NCBI GenBank assembly: GCA_016210375.1
Contig: JACQUH010000249.1
Location: 1 to 28,244, forward strand
DNA length: 28,244 bases
Source: Chloroflexota bacterium
Lineage (GTDB): Bacteria > Chloroflexota > Dehalococcoidia > Lucifugimonadales > JACPCL1
Direction: 5' to 3'
Both the position numbers and the translations under genes were made by a program. A model generated the notes under the pieces. The model ran no database searches and had not been told where the DNA came from. It worked only from the letters and a program-made list of their open reading frames with translations. Below, piece after piece: positions 15,010 through 22,023 of this stretch. Each line of letters opens with the position of its first letter. The first letter of the stretch is position 1.

Positions 15010-17286
15010 TTATGCGGTGCTCAAAGGAACGTGCTCTTCCACCGCACGGAAGTCGGCGAACACCGGGCCCTCTAGCCTCGGCAAGCGGTAGAACGCGCCT
15101 GTCTTCCTGACGCTGACGCGGGTGGAGGCCCACGCCAGAGCCCCCGTGCCATCAACCTGGGACGGGGCAACCACCGAGAGAACGTTGGCCCCGCGGTCCC
15201 TGGCGACGCGGATACGGTATAGGTCTGGGCCAACCTCATAGTCACCGTAGTGGGTGTGCCCCTGGCCCGTCGGGATGCAGACCACCTCGGGCGAGACCCC
15301 GGGGTGCGGATACGCCAGGGCACGGAGGACGCCCCTGGGCGAGCTGATTTCCAGCTCGTCGCCCACCTTGATGCCCATCGCCTCCGCCGGCCTGGAGTTG
15401 ATCTCCACCCAGGTCTGCCAGGTAGCGGTGGTCACGGGGTCGGGGGTGGCCTGGAGCCACGGGAGGTTTGCGCCCTTGCCATCGCCCAGGGAGTGGGAGG
15501 CAAAGGGCACGAGGTAGAAGCCGCCTGCCCCTGGCCCGGCAAACTGCGGCTCCACCGGGCTGGCCGGCAAGCGGATGGGGGAAAGGCCGGGCGTCGCGCC
15601 CTTGCGATTGACGTCCCACCAGCCGCCGCGCTGGAGCACCGTGTTCCAGAAGGCGTCAAAGCTAGCCGCCTGCACCGAGCCGCGCCCCTGCGCCTGGAGC
15701 TTCCGCGCCGTGTCCCGTAGCACATCCTTCATGGTAGCCCAGGTCTTCGGGAAGGCCTGGTCCACCTTGCCGCCAATGCGGCGGGCCAGGCCCAAGAGGC
15801 TATCGGCGAAGGCCGCGGTGTTCACCAGGGGTTTCACCACGGGCTGCTGAAAGGTCACCACCTGGTAGCCTGGGCCAGGCTCCGGGATGTCGTCTCCCCA
15901 GGCCTCCAGGTACACGTGGTCCGGCAAGATGTAGTCGGCCAGGGCCGTGGTCTCGTCCATGAAGCTGGAAAAGCTCACCACCACCTCGGCGCGGCCCAGG
16001 GCGTCGCCGAAGCCAAGGTCGGCGGGCAAGCCGTAGACGGGATTGGCCCCGTGGACCAGGGCAACCTTCACGCCGCCGCCTCGCATCCTGTCCGCCAGGG
16101 CCTGCCAGTCGGCGAAGGACCCCACCTTTGGGGCAGCGGGTAGGCCATCCACTGGCGCGCCAGGGCTGAACAGGACGCCGCCGCTCTTGCCCAGAACCCC
16201 CAGCAGGCTGTCCAGGGCGTAGATGGCCTCAAGGTTGGACAGACCGTTGGTCCCGGCGCCCGCGCTGCCCCCACCGATGACCAGGGGCCGCTGGTGCTCT
16301 GCCAGGGCCTTTGCCAGCTCCTTGATCTGCTCCTCCGATACCCCAGTGGAGGCCGCCACCGCCTCGGGCCGGAAGGCCTCCAGGGCGGCAGCGCCCCGTC
16401 CCCGCGTCAGGATGTTGGCCGCCGCTGGGTCCAGCCTCTCTGAATGCTCCGCCAGCAGCACGTAGGCAACGCTCAGGGCCACCTCGCCCTCGCGTCCAGG
16501 CCGCACGTACACCCAGCGGTCGGCGTTGGCCGCTGTCATAGAGAAGCGGGACTCTACCTGTACCAGGGCGCCGCGAGTGTTGCCGCCCTGTCGGAACTCG
16601 CCGTAGCCACGGTTGAAGCGCACGGGGGACAGCCAGGAAGACAGAAAATCCGAGCCGAAGCTCAGGACGAAGTCTGCATGGTCAATGTCAAAGTCAGGGA
16701 GCTGGTCTGCGCCGAACACCTGCTTGAGCGCGACCCTCAGCGTCGTCTGCTCCAGGGCCTCGTACCCCAGGTGCTGGCCTCCGTAGGCCTCCATAAAGGT
16801 GCGGGCCACCATCCCCAGGCTGCCCCGTAACGGCTCCGTGAGCAGGACCACCGAAGCAGGAGCCTGGCCTTTCAGGAGCTCGGCCACCTCGCTCAGGGCC
16901 GCCTCCCAGGAGATCTCCTCGTAGTCGCCAGAGCCGCGAGCCCCCCTCAGTTTCATGGGGGCCGCTAGCCGCTGCGGGTTGTACAACGCCTGAAGACCAG
17001 CCTGGCACTGCGCCGAGCTCTTCCCGCGGCTGATGGGATGGTCCGGGTTGCCCTCTATCTTGATGGCCCGCCCTTCAATCACCCGCACGATGATTCCCTC
17101 CCCCACAGCACACTGGCCGCAGGAGGTGGCGTACCAGGCCTCCAGGCCGGAGACCAGGTCCTCGGGAATCAGCGCGGGGCTTTGCACCAGCAGCTCTTTC
17201 TCCGGGATGCCGCAGCCGCTAAAGACCACTGCTCCCAGCGCGCCGATGCCAGACCACTGGAGAAACTTGCGCCGACTTGTTTTCAT
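15010..17286 (-). CDS. actB: Alternative complex III molybdopterin-fold subunit (ActB1 half)
   Basis: A 758-residue protein of the molybdopterin oxidoreductase superfamily. The N-terminus is a twin-arginine signal (SRRKFLQWSG) ending in FSGC (C25), so it may be exported folded and lipidated. Near C56-G-Q-C59 the third cysteine expected for a [4Fe-4S] cluster is absent (A-V-G-E follows) and the next Cys is C94. This agrees with ActB1 carrying neither Mo nor an Fe-S cluster and acting as a scaffold. Central GNPDHPISRGK and the C-terminal EINSRPAEAMGIKVGDELEI barrel are family features. GGAG precedes the ATG at 17286. The split from B2 is a real gene boundary: it has its own stop, a 40-nt gap and a ribosome site. 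Confidence 0.9.
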   Translation of the reverse strand: MKTSRRKFLQWSGIGALGAVVFSGCGIPEKELLVQSPALIPEDLVSGLEAWYATSCGQCAVGEGIIVRVIEGRAIKIEGNPDHPISRGKSSAQCQAGLQALYNPQRLAAPMKLRGARGSGDYEEISWEAALSEVAELLKGQAPASVVLLTEPLRGSLGMVARTFMEAYGGQHLGYEALEQTTLRVALKQVFGADQLPDFDIDHADFVLSFGSDFLSSWLSPVRFNRGYGEFRQGGNTRGALVQVESRFSMTAANADRWVYVRPGREGEVALSVAYVLLAEHSERLDPAAANILTRGRGAAALEAFRPEAVAASTGVSEEQIKELAKALAEHQRPLVIGGGSAGAGTNGLSNLEAIYALDSLLGVLGKSGGVLFSPGAPVDGLPAAPKVGSFADWQALADRMRGGGVKVALVHGANPVYGLPADLGFGDALGRAEVVVSFSSFMDETTALADYILPDHVYLEAWGDDIPEPGPGYQVVTFQQPVVKPLVNTAAFADSLLGLARRIGGKVDQAFPKTWATMKDVLRDTARKLQAQGRGSVQAASFDAFWNTVLQRGGWWDVNRKGATPGLSPIRLPASPVEPQFAGPGAGGFYLVPFASHSLGDGKGANLPWLQATPDPVTTATWQTWVEINSRPAEAMGIKVGDELEISSPRGVLRALAYPHPGVSPEVVCIPTGQGHTHYGDYEVGPDLYRIRVARDRGANVLSVVAPSQVDGTGALAWASTRVSVRKTGAFYRLPRLEGPVFADFRAVEEHVPLSTA

Positions 17287-17310
17287 TGCTCCAAACCGCT
17301 CGTGCCCTGC

Positions 17311-17420
17311 ATCAGAGATTCGTTGCGTTTTTGGATTGGCATGGACCTGTCATGCTGAACAAAGGGAAGCATCTCGGGTTGTGGGAGACCCCTCCCCAGA
17401 TTCTTCGCTGCGCTCAGAAT
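17311..17420 (+). repeat. 110-bp dispersed repeat, copy 2
   Basis: Starts ATCAGAGATTCGTTGC, ends TGCGCTCAGAAT, and aligns without gaps to 6197-6306. It fills most of the gap between actB1 and actA. The sequence after it (GACTC...GGATCTAGCACGCTGG) has a looser counterpart beyond 6500, suggesting the element once extended further. Confidence 0.8.
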
Positions 17421-17467
17421 GACTCTTGTAACGATCTTTGGATCTAGCACGCTGGCTCACTCCGAGA

Positions 17468-18112
17468 CTAGTAGTGACACGCCGCACAGTCGGTATAGGC
17501 GTTGTTCTGGCGGTGGCAATCCACGCAGTCGCCCATCTTCAGAGCGCGTACTTGCTGGACCGCCGCCATCTTGGCCACGTCGCCGTGGCAGGTGGAGCAC
17601 GTCTGGCCAGCGTCCGCCGTGCCATCGGGGTTGATGACCGGGGTGACATTGACAATCTTGCCGGGGTTGGCCATCAGATAGGTTATGTGCACGTCGTGGA
17701 CGAACTGCACGTGATCCGGCAGCCGGTGGACCCGTATCCAGTTGACAGGCTCGCCCGCCGCCGAAGCGTCTCTCAGCTTGGTGATCTCCGTCTCAGCGGT
17801 GGGGCTGGCCGAGCCCGCACCTGTGATCTTGGAATGGCAGAACATGCACTGCTGGACGGAGGGTACCGTGGCCGTCGGCCCCTTGTCCACGTTGCGGTGG
17901 CAGAAGGTGCAGTCTATGCCCACGCCGCCGCTCGCCTCCGTTCCCGCGTGGACTGTGTGAGGGAAGGCGATAGGCTGGACCGGCGCCTGGGCATTCACGG
18001 GAAGTCCAAACCAGGCGTTGCCCAGAAAGAAGACAACCGCCCCCAGCACTACCAATCCACCCAATCCCACCAGGGAGCCAAGGATCAAGAAGTGGGAGCG
18101 TGCTTTCGGCAT
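17468..18112 (-). CDS. actA: Alternative complex III pentaheme cytochrome ActA
   Basis: A 214-residue multiheme cytochrome with an N-terminal membrane helix (about 8-30) and five CxxCH heme sites at 68-72 (CTFCH), 89-93 (CMFCH), 172-176 (CSTCH), 196-200 (CVDCH) and 209-213 (CAACH), the last at the extreme C-terminus. Extra histidines (H52, H55, H134, H139, H142) can supply bis-His ligation. ActA takes electrons from the Fe-S subunit. Five hemes and this length match known ActA proteins. The ribosome site before the ATG at 18112 is weak. It needs the Ccm machinery encoded just downstream at 4425-9524. Confidence 0.93.
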   Translation of the reverse strand: MPKARSHFLILGSLVGLGGLVVLGAVVFFLGNAWFGLPVNAQAPVQPIAFPHTVHAGTEASGGVGIDCTFCHRNVDKGPTATVPSVQQCMFCHSKITGAGSASPTAETEITKLRDASAAGEPVNWIRVHRLPDHVQFVHDVHITYLMANPGKIVNVTPVINPDGTADAGQTCSTCHGDVAKMAAVQQVRALKMGDCVDCHRQNNAYTDCAACHY

Positions 18113-18144
18113 AGTTCTAGGGTGTCCCTACCGGGTGGCGACTT

Positions 18145-18435
18145 CTAGACCCACCAGCGATCCCAGACGCGCACAACGACATCAAGGTTGATGAACATGA
18201 GAAGGAAGGACGCGACGGCCATCGCCAGGATGCCAAAGGCCATCAGGTAGACAAAGGCGCGGAGCCTGGCGATCTTCTCTGAGAGGTGGCCAGAGGCGGC
18301 CAGGGAGGGGATAATGGCATGGGCGGTGAGGAAGGTCGTTACAAACCCCAGGATGAGAAAAACGTATAGCCAGAGAAATCTCAACACCGTTGAGAGGTCG
18401 TGCCACATATCGGTGGTGAGGTAGGACGGATCCAT
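18145..18435 (-). CDS. Small two-helix membrane protein heading the act operon
   Basis: A 96-residue protein that I cannot name. It has two membrane helices (about 18-42 and 62-84), a connecting basic loop (HLSEKIARLRA) and a short charged C-terminus (VWDRWWV). The open frame reaches 18831, but the ATG at 18435 is chosen: GAGGGG precedes it and the longer N-terminus is Cys-rich, non-membrane and overlaps the divergent gene. It ends 32 nt before actA and is the first gene of the operon. Small membrane subunits are known in some complex III assemblies, so an accessory subunit is a fair guess, but no homologue is recognised. Confidence 0.7.
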   Translation of the reverse strand: MDPSYLTTDMWHDLSTVLRFLWLYVFLILGFVTTFLTAHAIIPSLAASGHLSEKIARLRAFVYLMAFGILAMAVASFLLMFINLDVVVRVWDRWWV

Positions 18436-18502
18436 GAACCCCTCTACTGGAGCACCCGATCTAGCCCTCTCCCTGCCAAGTCCCTCAAAAAGACTGTGGG
18501 AT

Positions 18503-18531
18503 ACTTTAGCATCTTGTCTGGTTCTTGTGAA
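18503..18531 (-). promoter_or_regulatory. Candidate promoter of the act operon
   Basis: On the minus strand TTCACA (18531-18526, 5 of 6 to TTGACA) is followed by a 17-base spacer and TAAAGT (18508-18503, 4 of 6 to TATAAT). It lies about 70 bases before the first gene of the operon. Position and spacing fit; the weak -10 box keeps confidence low. Confidence 0.35.
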
Positions 18532-18574
18532 CCCCCTTTTGAGGCAAATCTCACAATCCTCCCGTTTCTCCCTG

Positions 18575-18602
18575 TTGCATTCCTCGGCGCCGGGCGTACA
18601 AT
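18575..18602 (+). promoter_or_regulatory. Candidate promoter of the small TAT protein
   Basis: TTGCAT (18575-18580), a 16-base spacer and TACAAT (18597-18602) form a sigma70-like promoter about 40 bases before the ATG at 18643. Divergent from the act promoter about 45 bases away, so the two may share regulation. Confidence 0.4.
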
Positions 18603-18642
18603 GGGCGAAGCCAAGAACAGACCACCGAGGTACAGAGTCCTC

Positions 18643-18867
18643 ATGCAGGCTGAAACCACCTCTCCCATGCAAAACCGTAGGGCCTTCCTGAAGAGAGTTG
18701 CCCTGGGGCTTGCCGCCGCTGGCGCCTCGGCTTTGACTCTGGGGGCAGCCACTCAACAGGAGGGCAAGGCCAACGGCCTGCCCGGTCCTGGCTCTATCTT
18801 TGAACCCCGTCCGCGGGACCTCCGCCGCCACTGGTGGGAACGGCTCTCCCGCTTCCGTCTGCGCTAA
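18643..18867 (+). CDS. Small TAT-signal protein
   Basis: A 74-residue plus-strand frame, the only one in the window with a protein signature. MQNRRAFLKRVALGLAAAGA is a twin-arginine signal with an A-rich core; the exported remainder is only about 45 residues (NGLPGPGSIFEPRPRDL, then HWWERLSRFRLR). I do not recognise the family. The ATG at 18643 is chosen over an internal ATG at 18667, with GAGG twelve bases upstream and a promoter-like pair before it. It may be a short redox-complex helper or a co-exported partner, but nothing shows this directly. Confidence 0.5.
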   Translation: MQAETTSPMQNRRAFLKRVALGLAAAGASALTLGAATQQEGKANGLPGPGSIFEPRPRDLRRHWWERLSRFRLR

Positions 18868-18925
18868 TGTAGCGATTCACATGTATCGTTAGTTATAGAA
18901 AGCTATCGGCGCAACACATGCTGCC

Positions 18926-19020
18926 TTAGACCTCTCCCTCTGTGTCTCCCTCTCCGCACGGAGAGGGAGAGCCTTCCCCCTTCCCGTGCGGGAAGGAGGC
19001 CAGGGGGTTAGGTCAGGCTC
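18926..19020 (-). repeat. MITE-like element, copy E (arms only)
   Basis: Runs from AGACCTCTCCCTCTGTGTC through CTCTCCGCACGGAGAG and CCCTTCCCGTGCGGGAAGG to GGGGGTTAGGTC. It holds the two arms of the family in the orientation of copy H, back to back, with the central hairpin deleted. Located after the small TAT gene. Confidence 0.7.
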
Positions 19021-19068
19021 GGTAACGTCGTGTTAGAAGCACCACACTAGCCATCTCCCTGACGAGAA

Positions 19069-19110
19069 AGAAAGAAGGAGCGCCGATATGAATCGGCGCT
19101 CCTTCTTTCT
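19069..19110. terminator. Strong terminator hairpin
   Basis: Perfect 19-bp stem (19069-19087 with 19092-19110), loop ATGA, arms purine-rich on one side (AGAAAGAAGGAGCGCCGAT). It starts 8 bases after the stop of the transporter ATPase gene. The minus-strand 3' arm is U-rich and runs on into TTCTC; on the plus strand CCTTTT follows closely, so it can end transcripts from both directions. Confidence 0.75.
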
Positions 19111-19117
19111 GGCCTTT

Positions 19118-20191
19118 TCACACTGGCGTGGTGGCGTGCCGCCTGCCATCCACAAAGCAGTTCAGGGGATGGCCCGGGTCCAGCCGCACCCTGACGCCAG
19201 CGCCCACCTCAAGAATGTGGTAGTGCTCCATGAGGCTGTGCACCTCGGCGCCCGAGGGCAGCCGCACCCGGTAGGTGTAGTGGCCGCCCTGGAAAACGCG
19301 CTCCACCACCCGGGCGTCCGACGACTCATCAGGGTGAAGGACCAGATCGTCGGGGCGCACCATCACCTGGACCTCGGCCCCCATCGCCGCCGCCACGGGC
19401 CGTGGCACAAGGCCCAGCTCAGTCTCCAGGGCATCGCCCCGCACACTGGCCGGCAGGAAGTCCGCCATCCCCATGAAGCGCGCCACAAAGGGCGTGGCTG
19501 GCCGGTGGAAGATGGCCTCCGGCGTGTCCACCTGCTCCACGCGCCCCTGGGACATGACGGCGATGACGTCCCCCAGGAACAGCGCCTCCTCCTGATCGTG
19601 GGTGACGAAGATGCATGTCGCCCCGGCTGCCGTCAAGATATCCTTCACCTCGCCCCGGACCCTGGAGCGCAGCCTGGTGTCCAGGTTAGAGAAGGGCTCG
19701 TCCAGCAGCACCACCGCGGGCCTCGGCGCCAGCGCCCTGGCGAGAGCTACCCGCTGCTGCTCGCCGCCGGAAAGCTCGTGGGGCATCCGGCGGGCCATCC
19801 CCTCCAGGCGCACTAGGCCCAGCACCTCTCGCACCCGGTCCTCCCGGTCCGAAGCTTTGGCTACCCCATACGTCACGTTGGCCCTCACAACCAGATGAGG
19901 GAAGAGGGCATAGTCCTGGAACACCATTCCCACGCGCCGCTTCTCCGGCGGCAGGGAGTACTGGGGCCAGGCGACGACCTGCCCGCCCACCGCCAGCGTG
20001 CCGGCAGAGGGCGTTTCAAAGCCGGCGATGAGCCGCAGCAGCGTTGTCTTGCCGCAGCCGCTGGGGCCCAAAAGCACCATTCTCCTGCCGTGCTCCACTG
20101 CCAGGTCCACCCGGTCCACCGCCGTCACCTCGCCGAACCGCTTGGTCAAGCCGAAGCAGCGGATCGCCGGCGGCTGAAGGCGCTGGTCCAT
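19118..20191 (-). CDS. Iron(III)-type ABC transporter ATP-binding protein
   Basis: A 357-residue ATPase of the FbpC/PotA kind that powers the permease encoded upstream. Seen: Walker A GPSGCGKTT (42-50), Q-loop VFQDYALFPH, signature LSGGEQQ (140-146), Walker B VVLLDEP (160-166), switch His in IFVTHDQEEA (H198), and a C-terminal TOBE-like domain (about 245-357: VMVRPDDLVLHPDES, VFQGGHYTYRVRLPSG). The open frame runs on far upstream to 21895 in a frame that is a shadow of the permease; the real start is the ATG at 20191, which overlaps the permease stop as TAATG and has GGAGGAGCGAGGGG upstream, so translation is coupled. It ends right before a strong terminator. Confidence 0.93.
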   Translation of the reverse strand: MDQRLQPPAIRCFGLTKRFGEVTAVDRVDLAVEHGRRMVLLGPSGCGKTTLLRLIAGFETPSAGTLAVGGQVVAWPQYSLPPEKRRVGMVFQDYALFPHLVVRANVTYGVAKASDREDRVREVLGLVRLEGMARRMPHELSGGEQQRVALARALAPRPAVVLLDEPFSNLDTRLRSRVRGEVKDILTAAGATCIFVTHDQEEALFLGDVIAVMSQGRVEQVDTPEAIFHRPATPFVARFMGMADFLPASVRGDALETELGLVPRPVAAAMGAEVQVMVRPDDLVLHPDESSDARVVERVFQGGHYTYRVRLPSGAEVHSLMEHYHILEVGAGVRVRLDPGHPLNCFVDGRRHATTPV

Positions 20192-21816
20192 TACCCCTCG
20201 CTCCTCCGCAGCACCCACACCAGGGGGACCGCCGTCACCGCAATCAGCACCAGGGAGAGCAGCGCCGCCCGCGCGAACAGCGCCTCCGAGGCCGTCGCCC
20301 AGATGGAGGTGGCCAGGGTAGAAAAACCGATAGGGCTGAGGATGAGCGTCGCAGGCAACTCCTTCATGGTCAACAAGAATACCATGGCCGCCCCCGCCAG
20401 GATGCCCGGACGCAGCAGCGGCACCGTCACGGTCAGCATCACCCGCAGGGGTGAGCGTCCCAACCCCCGGGCGGCCTCTTCCAGGCGTGGATTGACCTGG
20501 AGCAGGGAGGCGCGCAGGGCGTTCACCCCCGAAGGCAAGAAGAGCATCACGTAGGCAAACACGAGGATGAAGAGGGTCTGGTACAGGGGCGTCAGAAAGT
20601 TGATGCCGAAATATACCATCGCCAGGGCAACCACCACACCAGGCAGGGCGAAGCCCGTGTACGTTGCCATCTCCACGGCGCTGCTCATGGGCCCCCGGTG
20701 CCGCACCACGAGCCCCGCAATGGGCATTGCCGCCGCCACCGCCACCGCCGCCGCCGCCAGGGACACATACACCGAGTTCAAGGTTGTCCCCCAGAGCAGG
20801 CCCAGCCTCTGGCCGGCCAGCAAGCCCTGGACCACCCAGTACCCCAGCACTCCCAGGGGCAACGCCAGCCCGAGGCCTATTACCGAGGCGACAAAAGCCA
20901 GGGCAGGCCACCTCCACCGTCCCAGGGACACCCTCTGGCTCGGGCGCGCCGACCCCGAGGCGCTCCTGTGGTACTGGGCCCGCCCCCGGACCCGTCCCTC
21001 GGCCACGAGAATGGCCAGGGCCAGGACGATGAGCACCAGAGAAAAGGCCGAGGCCAGGCCCCGGTTCAACGCCCCCTCGTACTGCACGTAGATAGCCCAG
21101 GTAAAGGTCTCGTACCGCAGGATGGACACCGCTCCGAAGTCGCTGAGGGTGTACAGCGCCACCAGCAGCGCCCCGCCGGCGATGGCGGGCCTCAAGAGGG
21201 GCAGGGTCACCCTGCGAAACGTTGACCACTGGCCTGCGCCCAGGTTGCGGGACGCCTCGTCCAGGGCGGGGTCCATCCTGCTGAGCATCCCCCGCACCGA
21301 GAGCAGCACGTAAGGATAGCACAGGAACGTCAGAGTCAGCGCGGCCCCTGGGAACCCGTAGACTTCCGGCAGGCGCTCCACCCCCCACAGCCTCTCCAGC
21401 AGCTTCTGGAGCATCCCGTGGGGCCCCAGGGCGACTACCACAAGGAATGCCGCCACGTAGCTGGGGACAACCAGGGGCAGCACGCACAGCACGGACCACA
21501 ACCGCCTCAGGGGCAGGTCCGTCCGCACTGTCAGCCAGGCCAAGGGCACCGCCAGGAGCGTCGCCCCCGCCGTCACCGTGGCCGCCAGGGCCACCGATTG
21601 CAGCAGCACCCGCGCCGTCCGCCAACGGAGCAGCAGGTCCCACAGGTCTCCCCCCGCCTCGGCGGTGCGCACCGCAAGGTACAGGATAGGGAGAGCCACG
21701 ACGATGGCCACCGCTGTGGCGGGGACCCATACCACGGCAGGCGGCAGCCCCTGTACCCAGGGCCACCGCCTGCCAGGGGTTTCGGGGATGCCCCGGGAGG
21801 GGGAAGCTGTCGTCAC
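20191..21816 (-). CDS. Iron(III)-type ABC transporter permease (fused, FbpB-like)
   Basis: A 541-residue membrane protein of two tandem permease units (about 12 helices), as in FbpB/SfuB proteins. Each unit has its EAA loop for docking the ATPase: EASRNLGAGQWSTFRRVTLP and EAARGLGRSPLRVMLTVTVP. It forms the channel for metal delivered by the binding protein encoded upstream. Two starts are possible: GTG at 21816, with AGAGGGG before it and a natural N-terminus (MTTASPSRG), or GTG at 21855 adding 13 residues. I use the first. It overlaps the ATPase gene by one base. The gap to the binding-protein gene (about 207 nt) is filled by repeat sequence. Confidence 0.92.
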   Translation of the reverse strand: MTTASPSRGIPETPGRRWPWVQGLPPAVVWVPATAVAIVVALPILYLAVRTAEAGGDLWDLLLRWRTARVLLQSVALAATVTAGATLLAVPLAWLTVRTDLPLRRLWSVLCVLPLVVPSYVAAFLVVVALGPHGMLQKLLERLWGVERLPEVYGFPGAALTLTFLCYPYVLLSVRGMLSRMDPALDEASRNLGAGQWSTFRRVTLPLLRPAIAGGALLVALYTLSDFGAVSILRYETFTWAIYVQYEGALNRGLASAFSLVLIVLALAILVAEGRVRGRAQYHRSASGSARPSQRVSLGRWRWPALAFVASVIGLGLALPLGVLGYWVVQGLLAGQRLGLLWGTTLNSVYVSLAAAAVAVAAAMPIAGLVVRHRGPMSSAVEMATYTGFALPGVVVALAMVYFGINFLTPLYQTLFILVFAYVMLFLPSGVNALRASLLQVNPRLEEAARGLGRSPLRVMLTVTVPLLRPGILAGAAMVFLLTMKELPATLILSPIGFSTLATSIWATASEALFARAALLSLVLIAVTAVPLVWVLRRSEG

Positions 21817-21899
21817 GTTTCCATCCCCTCTGTCTTGATTGTGGAAGAGAAGCACACCCCTTGCCCCGTAACCCTACAGCCCGTGACTGTTCCATGCAG

Positions 21900-22005
21900 G
21901 GTTGGCATCACCCTCACCCTTCCCTCTCCCATCAAGGGAGAGGGATTTTCCCTTCTCCCCTGGTGGGAGAAGGCCGGGATGAGGGGGAAAAGCCAGCCTG
22001 CCAAC
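21900..22005. repeat. Hairpin repeat F, diverged
   Basis: GGCATCACCCTCACCCTTCC followed by CCCTCTCCCATCAAGGGAGAGGG and CTTCTCCCCTGGTGGGAGAAG, ending GGGATGAGGGGG. The two G/C-rich stems and near-inverted ends (CATCACCCTCACC and GGGATGAGGG) recall the MITE-like arms but the sequence is different; it may be a separate family. It lies between the binding-protein and permease genes. Confidence 0.6.
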
Positions 22006-22023
22006 CAGGAGTGTAACCGTCCC

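Noticed and set aside
18436..18831. Cys-rich N-terminal extension of the small membrane protein
   Set aside because: It overlaps the divergent promoter region and the TAT gene and shows no domain; a good ribosome site marks the start at 18435.
20192..21895. Open frame joining the ATPase to a 568-residue upstream extension
   Set aside because: The extension is Gly/Arg/Pro-rich shadow translation of the permease gene in another frame; the permease reading shows clean helices and EAA loops, and TAATG coupling marks the true ATPase start.
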